A stretch of DNA of 64,000 nucleotides from Chitinophaga pinensis (GCA_943326015.2 CALPRQ020000001.1:1-64000), one strand, 5' to 3'; shown: positions 8,275 through 16,722, counted from the stretch's first letter. Notes: a model not told the origin generated them from the sequence alone. Translations and numbers: made by a program.

Positions 8275-8901
8275 ATGTATTACGAACTCGCGACCATGAC
8301 CCTGCCGTTCGGCACCGCCGGCGCCGCCGCGGCCAACGTCCAGGCCTTCACCACCGCCCCTGAAGCCAGGGGCGAGCTGCTGGCTTGCTGGTTCACCGAC
8401 ATCGGCGTGCTGAACCAGATGATCGTGCTGCGCGGCTTCGCCGACGAGCAGGAGCTGCTGGCCGAGCGCGAGCGCACCCAGCACAGCGCCAGCCCGTTTG
8501 GCTGCGGCGAGATCTTCCAGAGCCTGGAGCAGCACAGCTACCAGGGCTTCCCGTGGATGAAGCCGGTGCGCCCGAGCGCCGAGAGCGGCATCAGCGGCCC
8601 GGTCTACGAGATCCGCACCTATGGCATCAAGCCGGGTGGCGTGCAGCCGACCATCGACCTGTGGCAGCAGTATGTGCCGCCGCGCGAGGCGCTGTCGCCC
8701 TGCGTGGTCGCGATGGTCGCGCTCGACGGCCCGCTGCGCTTCACCAATATCTGGGCTTACCCGACGCTGGATGCGCGCAGCCAGGCGCGCGCCGACGCGG
8801 TGGCGCAGGGCATCTGGCCGCCCAAGGGCGGTCCGGCCCACCTGACCACGGTCATGGTCTCGACCATCGCCCTGCCCACGGCCGTTTCGCCGCTGAAGTA
8901 A
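8275..8901 (+). CDS. NIPSNAP-family protein with two ferredoxin-like halves
   Basis: A protein of 208 aa. Two dimeric alpha/beta-barrel (NIPSNAP) modules can be seen. The first runs about 1-100 (starting MYYELATMTLPFG). The second starts near 107 with VYEIRTYGIKPGGVQPTIDLW, the classic NIPSNAP opening. The biochemical role of bacterial NIPSNAP proteins is poorly defined. In catabolic clusters they accompany oxidoreductases, here a KstD-like flavoprotein. I chose the start at 8275 because of CAGGAA just upstream; an in-frame ATG at 8182 lies inside the preceding gene. Confidence 0.8.
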   Translation: MYYELATMTLPFGTAGAAAANVQAFTTAPEARGELLACWFTDIGVLNQMIVLRGFADEQELLAERERTQHSASPFGCGEIFQSLEQHSYQGFPWMKPVRPSAESGISGPVYEIRTYGIKPGGVQPTIDLWQQYVPPREALSPCVVAMVALDGPLRFTNIWAYPTLDARSQARADAVAQGIWPPKGGPAHLTTVMVSTIALPTAVSPLK

Positions 8902-8917
8902 GCCGCCGGAGTCGAAC

Positions 8918-9799
8918 ATGTCGCAGCATCTGAGCACCGCCGAGCCGCCTCAAGGCGCGAACGCCCCCTCGGGGGGCAGCGTCAGCGTGGGGGCACGAAT
9001 TTACTCGCTCGCCTACCTAAGTTCGCACCGTTGCAGCCCGCCCGAAGCCATCCGGGTCGCGGCGCAAGCCGGTTACGCCTATGTCGGGCTGCGCCTGTGG
9101 CCCAACGCGGCCGGCGCGCCGCAACAGTTCCTGCTCGGCCAGCCCGAGGTGCTGCGCGAAACGCTGGCCGTCCAGCGTGACACCGGCGTCGGCGTGTTCG
9201 ACCTCGAAATCATCCGGCTCGATGCCGACTTCGACCCGCAGCGCTGGCACGCGCTTTACGAGGCCGGCGCGGCGCTGCAGGCCAAGGCGATCCTGGTCGC
9301 CGGCGACGACAGCGACGAGGCGCGCCTGACCAGCAACTACGCCCGCCTGTGCGAGGTCATGGCCCCCTACGGCATGACCGCCGACCTCGAATTCATGCCC
9401 TGGACCGCCGTGCCCGACGCGAAATCCGCACTGCGCATCGTGCAGAACGCGGGCCAGCCGGCCAACGCCGGCATCCTGGTCGATGCGCTGCATTTCGGCC
9501 GCTCGGCCACCACGCTGGACGACATCCGCGCCATCCCGCGCTCTCTATTGCACTACGCGCAGATCTGCGACGCGCAGGCCGGCCGCGAGTTCACGACCGA
9601 GCAGATGATCCATACCGCGCGCTGCGAGCGACTGCTGCCCGGCGACGGCAACATCGATATCCAGGGCCTGTTCGACGCACTGCCGGCCGATCTGCCGATC
9701 AGCGTCGAGGTGGTCAACTTCGAGCGCGAAAAGACCGCCAACCCGGCCGAATGGGCGGCCATCTGCCTGGCGGCCAGCCGCCCCTTCGTCGAGCGCTGA
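8918..9799 (+). CDS. TIM-barrel protein, dehydroshikimate-dehydratase-like (AP_endonuc_2/xylose-isomerase-like)
   Basis: A protein of 293 aa with a TIM barrel of the sugar-phosphate isomerase/epimerase type. Putative divalent-metal ligands are Glu158 (DLEFMPW), Asp189 (LVDALHF), Gln215 (YAQICDAQ) and Glu264 (SVEVVNF). The E-D-Q-E set and its 31-26-49 spacing closely match the protein at 29787 and, as I recall, QuiC1-type 3-dehydroshikimate dehydratase. This suggests a dehydration or epimerisation on a shikimate-like ring; inosose dehydratase or a sugar isomerase are alternatives. The first about 24 residues are low-complexity and probably not conserved, so a GTG near 8987 is a possible alternative start. 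Confidence 0.7.
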   Translation: MSQHLSTAEPPQGANAPSGGSVSVGARIYSLAYLSSHRCSPPEAIRVAAQAGYAYVGLRLWPNAAGAPQQFLLGQPEVLRETLAVQRDTGVGVFDLEIIRLDADFDPQRWHALYEAGAALQAKAILVAGDDSDEARLTSNYARLCEVMAPYGMTADLEFMPWTAVPDAKSALRIVQNAGQPANAGILVDALHFGRSATTLDDIRAIPRSLLHYAQICDAQAGREFTTEQMIHTARCERLLPGDGNIDIQGLFDALPADLPISVEVVNFEREKTANPAEWAAICLAASRPFVER

Positions 9800-9915
9800 A
9801 GCCATGTTCGTTCGTTCGGAAATCCTCTCGCGCCTGCCCTTCTTCTTTGGTGCGCGCTGGTTCAGCAGCGCCTGAGGTGGCCGCGCGCCCACCCTCGCCC
9901 GCATTTTTGAACCCC

Positions 9916-9933
9916 GGGGCCGCCAGCGGCCCC
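9916..9933. repeat. GC hairpin in the 164-bp gap before the acyl-CoA dehydrogenase
   Basis: GGGGCCG-CCAG-CGGCCCC forms a 7-bp stem with no U-tract. The gap 9800-9963 holds no convincing gene. The hairpin may separate or stabilise transcripts inside the operon. Confidence 0.45.
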
Positions 9934-9963
9934 CACCCTTGAAGCAAAACCCAGGAGCACCCC

Positions 9964-11127
9964 ATGGACTTTTCCCTGAACGACGAACAGAAAATGATGA
10001 TCGACACCATCCGTCGCTTCATCGCCGAGGAACTCAAGCCGCTCGAAGACGAGCTGGAGGAAAAAGGCTTCCTCGAGCCTGAAAAGGCCGCGTCCATCCA
10101 CGCCAAGGGCAAGGAACTCGGCCTGTACGCGCTCAACATGCCGGCTGAACTCGGCGGCGGCGGCCTGTCCAACATCGACCGCATCATCTGCGAGGAGCAG
10201 TTCGGCCACACCAGCGACATGCTGATCCGCCGTGCCTTCGGCAACATCTACGAGCCGCTGCTGCACTGCAAGGGCGAGCAGATCGAGCGCTGGCTCAAGC
10301 CCACGGTCGAGGGCACGCGCACCTGCGCGATCACCATCACCGAATCCGGCGCCGGCTCCGACGCCGCCGGCATCAAGACCCACGCCAAGCGCAACGAGCA
10401 GGGCCAGTGGGTGCTCAACGGCTCCAAGCACTTCATCAGCGACGGCGAGTGGAGCGACTTCTTCCTGGTCTCGGCCAAGACCGGCGAGAAGGAGATCTCG
10501 ATGTTCATGGTCGACAAGGGCCTGGCCGGCTTCACGGTCGGCAAGGACCAGAAGATGATGGGCATCCGCGGCACGCCGCACCTGGAACTGTTCTTCGACA
10601 ACGTGGTGGTCGAAGACGTTGCGCTGCTGGGCGAGCAGGGCCAGGGCTTCAAGCTCGCCATGGGCGCGCTCAACGTGGTGCGCCTGGCCCAGGTCGGCGC
10701 GCGCGCGGTCGGCAAGGCGACCCATGTCTGCGAAATGATGGTCGAGTACGCCAACGACCGCAAGCAGTTCAACACCCGCATCGGTGACTTCCAGATGGTG
10801 CAGCAGATGCTGGCCGACAGCGTGATCGAGATCAACGCCGCGCGCTGGATGGTCTATCACGCCGCCTGGATGCTGGACCAGGGCCTGGACGAGCGCGAAC
10901 AGATCGCGATGGTCAAGGTCCACGCGGCCGAAACGCTGGGCCGCGTGGTCGACCGCGCGGTGCAGGTGTTCGGCGGCATGGGCTTCTGCAAGGAACTGCC
11001 GATCGAGCGCTACTACCGCGACGCACGCATCTACCGCATCTTCGACGGCACCAGCGAGATCCACCGCGGCGTGATCGCCAAGAGCGCGCTCAAGAAGGGC
11101 GCGGCGCTGTTCGACATCAACCGCTGA
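9964..11127 (+). CDS. Acyl-CoA dehydrogenase family protein
   Basis: A protein of 387 aa, full length for the family, with N-terminal helical, middle beta and C-terminal helical domains. CAITITESGAGSDAAG is the FAD/substrate signature, RKQFNTRIGDFQMVQQMLAD lies in the C-terminal domain, and QVFGGMGF is the second signature. The residue at the usual catalytic-glutamate position (xYEGT) is Asp361 in RIFDGTSEIHR. That substitution is known in some branches acting on unusual acyl-CoAs, including cyclic ones. CCCAGGAG precedes the ATG. With the CoA-transferase downstream, it implies a CoA-thioester step in this pathway. Confidence 0.88.
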   Translation: MDFSLNDEQKMMIDTIRRFIAEELKPLEDELEEKGFLEPEKAASIHAKGKELGLYALNMPAELGGGGLSNIDRIICEEQFGHTSDMLIRRAFGNIYEPLLHCKGEQIERWLKPTVEGTRTCAITITESGAGSDAAGIKTHAKRNEQGQWVLNGSKHFISDGEWSDFFLVSAKTGEKEISMFMVDKGLAGFTVGKDQKMMGIRGTPHLELFFDNVVVEDVALLGEQGQGFKLAMGALNVVRLAQVGARAVGKATHVCEMMVEYANDRKQFNTRIGDFQMVQQMLADSVIEINAARWMVYHAAWMLDQGLDEREQIAMVKVHAAETLGRVVDRAVQVFGGMGFCKELPIERYYRDARIYRIFDGTSEIHRGVIAKSALKKGAALFDINR

Positions 11128-11214
11128 TTTCTTAAGCTTGCTGATCTGGCGTTGTAGGGGGCCGGGAGCCGGGGACAAGGCGGCCTCCTCATGCCAAGGC
11201 AGCAGAAATGGTTA

Positions 11215-11292
11215 GCCGCAAGCCAGGGGCAGGGCGGCCTCCTCATGGTGGAGTACCACAAATCATCGGCCGCCCTGCCCCTGGCTTGCGGC
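11215..11292 (+). repeat. Long stem-loop element, copy 1
   Basis: A perfect 25-bp stem (11215-11239 with 11268-11292) encloses a 28-nt loop. Inside the loop GTGG-AGTA-CCAC forms a mini-hairpin. It is highly similar to the reverse complement of copy 2. Confidence 0.85.
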
Positions 11293-11391
11293 GTGAGCCG
11301 GCTGGTGCGTCTGAATGAAGACGCATCCATCATGTGCCCCCTGCCTCTGCCTTGCGGCGAGCGCGTTGATCGCACCGCTGCGCCGGCACGA

Positions 11392-11469
11392 GGGTCTGGC
11401 GGGCCGAGGGGAGGCTGACGATTTGCGGTACCCCGTCATGAGGAAGCTTCCCCTCGGCCCGCCAGAACC
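11392..11469 (-). repeat. Long stem-loop element, copy 2 (inverted)
   Basis: A 25-bp stem (11392-11416 with 11445-11469) with two mismatched or wobble positions encloses a 28-nt loop whose reverse complement matches copy 1's loop at most positions. The inner mini-stem T-A pair of copy 1 is C-G here, a compensatory change that keeps pairing. Confidence 0.8.
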
Positions 11470-11503
11470 GCTACGGCGTACCAAAGACAAACAAGAGACA
11501 AAA

Positions 11504-13081
11504 ATGGACAAATTCATGACAGCCGCCCAGGCGGCCGAGCTGATTCGTGACGGCGATACCGTGGGCCTGATGGGCGGCGGTGGCGGACTGATGGAAGCCA
11601 CCCACATGTTCGAGGCGGTACAGGCACGCTTCCTCGCCACGCAATCCCCGCGCAACCTGACCGTGATGCACGCGCTGGGCATCGGCGACAAGAAGACCAA
11701 GGGCATGAACTGCTTCGCGCACGAAGGCCTGGTCAAGCGCGTGATCGGCGGCCACTGGGTCTGGTCGCCCGCGATGCAGCGGCTCGCGCTCGACAACAAG
11801 ATCGAGGCCTACATCCTGCCCGGCGGCGTTTCCAGCCAGCTGATGCGCGAGATCGGCGCCGGCCGCCCCGGCCTGATCACCCACGTCGGCCTGGGTACCG
11901 TCTGCGACCCGCGCCACGGCGGCGGCAAGATGAACGACGCGGCCCAGGACGATCTGGCCGATGTGATCGAGATGGACGGCCGCGAGTGGCTGCGCTACAA
12001 GCCGTTCCCGATCCATGTCGCGATCGTGCGCGCCAGCGCCGCCGACGCGGAAGGCAACATCAGCTTCGAGCACGAGGCCGCCAACCTCGACGCCCAGTCG
12101 CTGGCGCTGGCCGCGCGCAACAGCGGCGGCAAGGTGATCGTGCAGGTAGCCGAGCGCCTGCCCACGGGCTCGTTCAAGGCGCGCGAGGTCCGGATTCCGG
12201 CGGCCTGGGTCGATGCGATCGTGGTCGACCCCGACCAGCAGACCAGCTACGCCATCCCGTTCGACCCGGCCTTCAGCGGCGAGCTGACCGGCGCGGCGCG
12301 CGCCGCGAGCGAAGCCGAAGACCATGCGCGCGAAGTCGCGGCGGCCCAGGAAGCTTTCAGCGAGCGCCAGGCCGTGGCGCGGCGCGCGGCGGTCGAGCTG
12401 TTCAACACCGACAAGGCGCGTCCGGTCATCAACTACGGCGTCGGCGTACCCGACGCGGTGGCCAAGCTGATCGCCGCGCGCAACGAGCAGCACCGCATCT
12501 ACCAGACCATCGAGCACGGCACCTACGGCGGCACGCTGATGGACGGCGTGCTGTTCGGCTACGCGCGCAACGCGCACGCGATGCTCGACGCGGCGACGCA
12601 GTTCGACTTCTACGGCGGCGGCGGGCTCGACATCGCCTTCCTGGGCTTCGGTGAATTCGACGCCGAGGGCAGCGTCAACGTCTCGCGCCTGGGCGGCATC
12701 ACGGTCGGCCCCGGCGGCTTCATCGACATCGCCCAGAACGCCAGGAAGGTGGTGTTCTGCGGCACGCTCGCGGCCAAGGGCGTCAAGCTCGCGACCGGCG
12801 ACGGCCAGATGCGCGTGCTGCAACAAGGCGGCGTCAAGAAACTGGTCCAGCAGGTCGATCAGATCACCTTCAGCGGCCCGCAGGGCCTGGTGCGCGGCCA
12901 GCAGGTGCTGTACCTGACCGAGCGCGGCAGCTTCCGCCTGACGCCGGCCGGCGTCGAACTGTACGAGATCGCCCCCGGCATCGACCTGCAGCGCGACATC
13001 CTGGACCAGATGGAGTTCGCGCCCCTGGTCGCAGCCGACCTCAAGGTCATGGCCGGCGAGTTCTTCAACGCCGCGCTCTGA
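11504..13081 (+). CDS. Fused alpha-beta acetate/3-oxoacid-type CoA-transferase
   Basis: A protein of 525 aa with both family I CoA-transferase domains in one chain (YdiF/propionate-CoA-transferase-like). GLMGGGGGLMEATHMF at the start binds CoA. The second domain contains YQTIEHGTYGG, where Glu337 is the expected catalytic residue forming the glutamyl-CoA intermediate. It would activate a carboxylic acid with CoA from acetyl-CoA or a similar donor. The start at 11504 has AGAGACAAAA upstream; the 63 codons further upstream lie in a repeat element. Between the acyl-CoA dehydrogenase and an SDR, it supports a CoA-ester branch. Confidence 0.87.
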   Translation: MDKFMTAAQAAELIRDGDTVGLMGGGGGLMEATHMFEAVQARFLATQSPRNLTVMHALGIGDKKTKGMNCFAHEGLVKRVIGGHWVWSPAMQRLALDNKIEAYILPGGVSSQLMREIGAGRPGLITHVGLGTVCDPRHGGGKMNDAAQDDLADVIEMDGREWLRYKPFPIHVAIVRASAADAEGNISFEHEAANLDAQSLALAARNSGGKVIVQVAERLPTGSFKAREVRIPAAWVDAIVVDPDQQTSYAIPFDPAFSGELTGAARAASEAEDHAREVAAAQEAFSERQAVARRAAVELFNTDKARPVINYGVGVPDAVAKLIAARNEQHRIYQTIEHGTYGGTLMDGVLFGYARNAHAMLDAATQFDFYGGGGLDIAFLGFGEFDAEGSVNVSRLGGITVGPGGFIDIAQNARKVVFCGTLAAKGVKLATGDGQMRVLQQGGVKKLVQQVDQITFSGPQGLVRGQQVLYLTERGSFRLTPAGVELYEIAPGIDLQRDILDQMEFAPLVAADLKVMAGEFFNAAL

Positions 13082-13111
13082 TCGGCGCACGGCAAGCAGG
13101 AGCGACACACC

Positions 13112-13933
13112 ATGGATACGACCTCCCCGACCCGCGTCCACGCGCTGGTCACCGGCGCCACCGGTGGCATCGGTCGCGGCATCTGCTTCGCGCTGATCGA
13201 GCAGGCAAGACGCGACGGCCTGCCCGTCCATCTCTCGGCAGCGGCCTCGCAGCCGGGCGAGCGGCTCGAAAGCCTGCTCGACGAGCTGCGCGCGGCCGGC
13301 GCGAGCGCGACCGGCCTCAGCGGCGACATCACCGACCCGGCGCAATGCGCGGCGCTGGTCGCGCAGGCCCAGGCCGGTGGCGGCGACCTGACGGCACTGG
13401 TCTGCAACGCCGGGGCTTCCGGCCCGGGCCGGCTGGCCGACCTGCCGGTCGCGCAGTGGGACCTGACCTTCAACCTCAACACCCGTTCGGCCTGGCTGCT
13501 GGCACAGGCCGCGCGCGAGCAGCTGGCGCGCACGCGCGGCAGCATCACCGCGATCGCCTCGATGTCGGGGCTGCACCCGCACCCCGGCTACGGTGCCTAC
13601 TCGGCGGCCAAGGCGGCGCTGATCATGCTGTGCCGCCAGCTGGCGCAGGAATGGGCGAGCGAGGGCATCCGCGTCAACACGGTCTGCCCGGGCATGACGC
13701 GCACGCCGCTGACCGAGGCGGTCTACCAGGACAGCGAGACCCTGGCGCGACGCGAGGCGCTGGTACCGCTGGGTCGCATCGGCCGGCCCGAGGACGTGGG
13801 CGCTGCGGTCGCCTACCTGAGCAGCGCCAGCGCGGCCTATGTCACGGGCCAGAACCTGGTGGTGGACGGCGGCGTGGCCGACCACATGCTGGCCATGATC
13901 CCGGGCCGTCCGGGCAAGCCGGCGCAGTCCTGA
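13112..13933 (+). CDS. Short-chain dehydrogenase/reductase (SDR)
   Basis: A protein of 273 aa, classical SDR. TGATGGIGRG is the cofactor-binding TGxxxGxG, CNAGASG is the NNAG equivalent, and the active site comprises Ser (IASMSGLH) and YSAAK. The C-terminal GQNLVVDGG is typical of FabG-like members. NAG preceded by Cys (VCNAG) is a mild variant. It probably oxidises a ring or side-chain hydroxyl in the pathway of its operon; the substrate cannot be read. AGGAG precedes the ATG. Last gene of the rightward operon. Confidence 0.88.
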   Translation: MDTTSPTRVHALVTGATGGIGRGICFALIEQARRDGLPVHLSAAASQPGERLESLLDELRAAGASATGLSGDITDPAQCAALVAQAQAGGGDLTALVCNAGASGPGRLADLPVAQWDLTFNLNTRSAWLLAQAAREQLARTRGSITAIASMSGLHPHPGYGAYSAAKAALIMLCRQLAQEWASEGIRVNTVCPGMTRTPLTEAVYQDSETLARREALVPLGRIGRPEDVGAAVAYLSSASAAYVTGQNLVVDGGVADHMLAMIPGRPGKPAQS

Positions 13934-13966
13934 CGCAAGAGGCGGCCTGGCGACAGGCCGCTTGCG
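13934..13966. terminator. Hairpin between convergent operons
   Basis: GCGGCCTG-GCGA-CAGGCCGC, extended by CGCAA/TTGCG across a 3-nt bulge, lies directly after the SDR stop and before the ABC substrate-binding protein on the other strand. No clear U-tract, so either Rho-assisted or a shared structural stop. Confidence 0.45.
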
Positions 13967-14017
13967 CCTCCGCTCCCGCTCAGGGCCGGCTATGGGGCAT
14001 GGCGTTCGGCGCTGAAA

Positions 14018-15208
14018 TTACAGCTTGCACAGCGGCGACGGAGCCGGCATCAGGGCGGGACCGAACGTCTGCTCGACCACGGGGCGCAGCACGCCGTCAA
14101 CGGTCTTGGCACGGGCCACGAAGTTCGGGATCATCAGCTGGTTGTCGGCCGCGCGCATGGTGACCTTGCCGTACACGGTGTCGAGCTGGGCCCCGCGCAG
14201 CGCCTTGCTGACGTCCTCGGGCTTGACGCTCTTGGCCAGCTTGACGCCGTCGAAGATGACCTGGGTGCCGTTGTAGGCCTGACCCTCGTTGTCGGTCGGC
14301 AGGCGGTTGAACTTGGCCTTCCAACCGGACACGAAGGCCTTGTTGCGGGCACTGTCCAGATCGGGGGTGTACGCGGTGTTGCCCGGCGTGCCTTCGAGCG
14401 CCTTGCCGGTCGCGCCAATCACGAAGTTCTGGATCAGGGCGTGTCCGATCAGCTTGGTCTTGGGGATCAGACCGAACTCCTCGGCCTGCTTGACGAAGGC
14501 GATCAGGTCGCGGCCGGTCTCGGCGACCCAGATCGCATCGACATTGGCCGCCTTCAACTGGGCGATGTAGGGCGAGAAATCCTTGGTGCCCAGGGGCACG
14601 TAGAGGCTCAGCGGCACCTTCTTGCCCGAGGCTTCGACCGCCTTCTTGAACGATTCGCCCGAATCGCGGCCCCAGACATAGTCGGCCGCCAGCACGGCAT
14701 AGTTGGCATCCTTCAGGCCCTTGGCCCACTCGTTGATCATGGCGATGTCCATGGCGTCGGAGTGGTTGGTGCGGAAGCTGCGCGGCTTGCAGGTGTCGCC
14801 GGTCAGCTTGTCGCTCTTGCTGGCGACGGAGAAATAGGCGGCGTCCCAGCGGTCCAGGTTCTGCGCGATCGCCAGCGAGATCGACGACGGGATGGCGCCG
14901 ATCAGCAGGTTGTAGCCGTCGCGCGCAAGCTTCTCGGCCACGCGGCGGCCGGCGTCGGGCGTGCCCTCGTCATCGGCCTCGGCCACTTCGACCTTGCGCC
15001 CGTCGATGCCGCCCTTGGCATTGGCCTCGTCGATCGCGAACCGGATGGCACGGATCACTTCCTCGCCCTGCTGCGAGAACACGCCCGACTTGGACGACAC
15101 CAGGCCGACCTTGACCGGCTCCTTGCCCTGGGCCTGGGCGGCCAGCGGCAGCGCGGCGACCAGGACCACGCCGGCGAGCAATTGGGTGAGGGTGTTGGCT
15201 TTGAACAT
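14018..15208 (-). CDS. Branched-chain-amino-acid-type ABC transporter, periplasmic binding protein
   Basis: A protein of 396 aa. A signal peptide (about residues 1-26, ending AAQAQ) leads a type I periplasmic-binding fold (KVGLVSSKSGVFSQQGEEV). It captures the substrate for the LivHMGF components encoded upstream. This family includes carriers for aromatic and hydroaromatic acids as well as amino acids, and the catabolic setting favours an acid. It is last in a nine-gene leftward operon, after a small hairpin, and carries the common GGAGACAAGC leader. Confidence 0.88.
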   Translation of the reverse strand: MFKANTLTQLLAGVVLVAALPLAAQAQGKEPVKVGLVSSKSGVFSQQGEEVIRAIRFAIDEANAKGGIDGRKVEVAEADDEGTPDAGRRVAEKLARDGYNLLIGAIPSSISLAIAQNLDRWDAAYFSVASKSDKLTGDTCKPRSFRTNHSDAMDIAMINEWAKGLKDANYAVLAADYVWGRDSGESFKKAVEASGKKVPLSLYVPLGTKDFSPYIAQLKAANVDAIWVAETGRDLIAFVKQAEEFGLIPKTKLIGHALIQNFVIGATGKALEGTPGNTAYTPDLDSARNKAFVSGWKAKFNRLPTDNEGQAYNGTQVIFDGVKLAKSVKPEDVSKALRGAQLDTVYGKVTMRAADNQLMIPNFVARAKTVDGVLRPVVEQTFGPALMPAPSPLCKL

Positions 15209-15231
15209 GCTTGTCTCCTGTTATGAATCAC

Positions 15232-15248
15232 GCCGGATACGGTCCGGC
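15232..15248 (-). repeat. Small hairpin between livF-like and livK-like genes
   Basis: GCCGGA-TACGG-TCCGGC, in the 73-bp gap upstream of the binding-protein gene. It could be a processing site that allows differential expression of the binding protein. Confidence 0.35.
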
Positions 15249-15281
15249 AACCGTTTCAAAAACGCGAGGTGCGATGGCGGG

Positions 15282-15986
15282 TCAGACCATCACGTGGGCT
15301 TCGAGGTCCTTGAGGCCCTCGCGCGAGTTCTCGACCCGGCCCTGCGCCACCACCGAGCCCTTGGCCATGGCGCAGTAGCGTTCGGCCACGCGCGCGACCA
15401 GGCTCATGTTCTGTTCGATCAGCAGCAGCGCCGTGCCCTGCGCGGCGACCTGATTGAAGATGTCGGCCAGCTGGTCGACGATCACCGGCGCCAGGCCCTC
15501 GGTCGGCTCGTCGAGCAGGATCAGGCTCGGGTTGGCCATCAGCGCGCGGCCGACCGCCAGCATCTGCTGCTGACCACCCGACAGCGCCGTGCCGGGCGTA
15601 TGGGCGCGCTCCTGCAGGATGGGAAAGAGCTGGTAGATCGCGGGCACGGTCCAGGGCCCCTTGCGGCCGACGGCGGCGCCGAGCTGCAGGTTCTCCTCCA
15701 CCGTCAGGTTGGCGATGATGCGCCGGCCCTGCGGCACCACCACCACGCCCTGCTGCGCGGCCTGGTAGGTGCGCGGGCGCGCCAGCGTCTTGTCGCCGAC
15801 GCGCACCTGGCCGCTCTTGAGGCCGGCCAGGCCCAGGATGGTGTTGACCACCGTGGTCTTGCCGACGCCGTTGCGCCCGATCAGCCCGACGCGCTCGCCC
15901 GGCGCCACCGTCAGGTTCAGGTCGTGCAGGATATGCGCCGCGCCATAGCCGGCGTTGACACGTTCGAGTTTGAGCAGGGTTCTCAT
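15282..15986 (-). CDS. livF: ABC transporter ATP-binding protein, LivF type
   Basis: A protein of 234 aa. Walker A is GRNGVGKTT, the signature is LSGGQQQMLAVGRAL, and Walker B is LILLDEPTEGLAP, all typical of LivF. It powers uptake with LivG at the inner membrane. Its ATG overlaps the stop of livG by 4 bp (ATGA). The liv symbol denotes family only; the substrate is probably not leucine given the surroundings. Confidence 0.9.
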   Translation of the reverse strand: MRTLLKLERVNAGYGAAHILHDLNLTVAPGERVGLIGRNGVGKTTVVNTILGLAGLKSGQVRVGDKTLARPRTYQAAQQGVVVVPQGRRIIANLTVEENLQLGAAVGRKGPWTVPAIYQLFPILQERAHTPGTALSGGQQQMLAVGRALMANPSLILLDEPTEGLAPVIVDQLADIFNQVAAQGTALLLIEQNMSLVARVAERYCAMAKGSVVAQGRVENSREGLKDLEAHVMV

Positions 15987-16702
15987 GCGGCGCTCCCCAG
16001 ATAGGCTTCGCGCACGCGCGGATCGGCGCGCACGACGGCCGGCTCGCCACTGGCGATGACGCGGCCGAGTTCGAATACGGTGACGACATCCGAGATGCCG
16101 AACACCACGTCCATGTCGTGCTCGACCAGCAGCACCGAGACCTTGCGGCGCGAGGTCAGCGCCTTGAGGTGCCTGGCCAGGTCGTGCGATTCCTTGACCG
16201 ACAGCCCGGCCATCGGTTCATCGAGCAGCAGCACGCTGGGCTGGCCGACCAGGGCCAGCGCGAGATCGAGCCGGCGTTGCTCGCCATAACCCAGGTCCTC
16301 GGCGGTGGCATCGGCCAGGTGCATCAGTTCGAGCTCCTGCAGCACCGCGTCGGCGTCGGCCTCGGAATCGGCCACGCCCATCTTGTGCGAGGCCAGCTCG
16401 ACTTGCTGGCGCACCTTCATCTGACCGAAGATGCTGGTGCGCTGGAAGCTGCGCGACAGGCCGCGCAGGCGCCGCTCGGTCGGCCCGAGCTCGGACACGT
16501 CTTGCCCGCCCAGCGAAACCTTGCCGCGCGTCAGCCGCCGCCGCCCGGTGATGGCGTCGATCACGGTCGACTTGCCGGCACCGTTGGGGCCGATCAGGCC
16601 GCGGATCTGGCCCTGGGTCAGCGTCAGCGACACGCCGTCGACCGCCTTGACGCCGCCGTAGTGGATGGCCACGTCCTCGGCCTGTAATACATAGTTGCTC
16701 AT
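15983..16702 (-). CDS. livG: ABC transporter ATP-binding protein, LivG type
   Basis: A protein of 239 aa. Walker A is GPNGAGKST, GYGEQRRLDLALAL is the signature region (YGEQR in place of SGGQ, usual for LivG), and Walker B is VLLLDEPMAGLS. I chose the start at 16702 because GGAGACAAG lies just upstream; the open frame continues far upstream, out of frame with livM, and is not real coding. Pairs with LivF. Confidence 0.9.
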   Translation of the reverse strand: MSNYVLQAEDVAIHYGGVKAVDGVSLTLTQGQIRGLIGPNGAGKSTVIDAITGRRRLTRGKVSLGGQDVSELGPTERRLRGLSRSFQRTSIFGQMKVRQQVELASHKMGVADSEADADAVLQELELMHLADATAEDLGYGEQRRLDLALALVGQPSVLLLDEPMAGLSVKESHDLARHLKALTSRRKVSVLLVEHDMDVVFGISDVVTVFELGRVIASGEPAVVRADPRVREAYLGSAA

Positions 16703-16722
16703 CTTGTCTCCTGGGGGTTTTC

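Larger units (their letters stand above)
11128..11503. other. 376-bp non-coding stretch rich in hairpins
   Basis: No convincing gene. It holds two 78-bp inverted copies of a long stem-loop element (11215-11292 and 11392-11469), a 15-bp partial copy at 11179-11193, and a small hairpin TGCGTCT-GAATGA-AGACGCA at 11306-11325. An open frame extending from the CoA-transferase back to 11315 runs through one stem-loop and is unlikely to be translated. Confidence 0.75.

Noticed and set aside
8955-8985. Inverted CCCCCTCGGGGGG-type sequence at the start of the TIM-barrel gene
   Set aside because: Short GC palindrome common in such genomes; it lies within a plausible coding N-terminus, so no separate element is called.
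9804-9875. A 23-codon frame after the TIM-barrel gene
   Set aside because: No ribosome site, no recognisable motif, ordinary chance length.
11471-13885. 804-codon open frame on the minus strand
   Set aside because: Lies opposite the CoA-transferase and SDR genes, which have complete motifs; translation is Ala/Gly/Arg/Asp-rich without domains.
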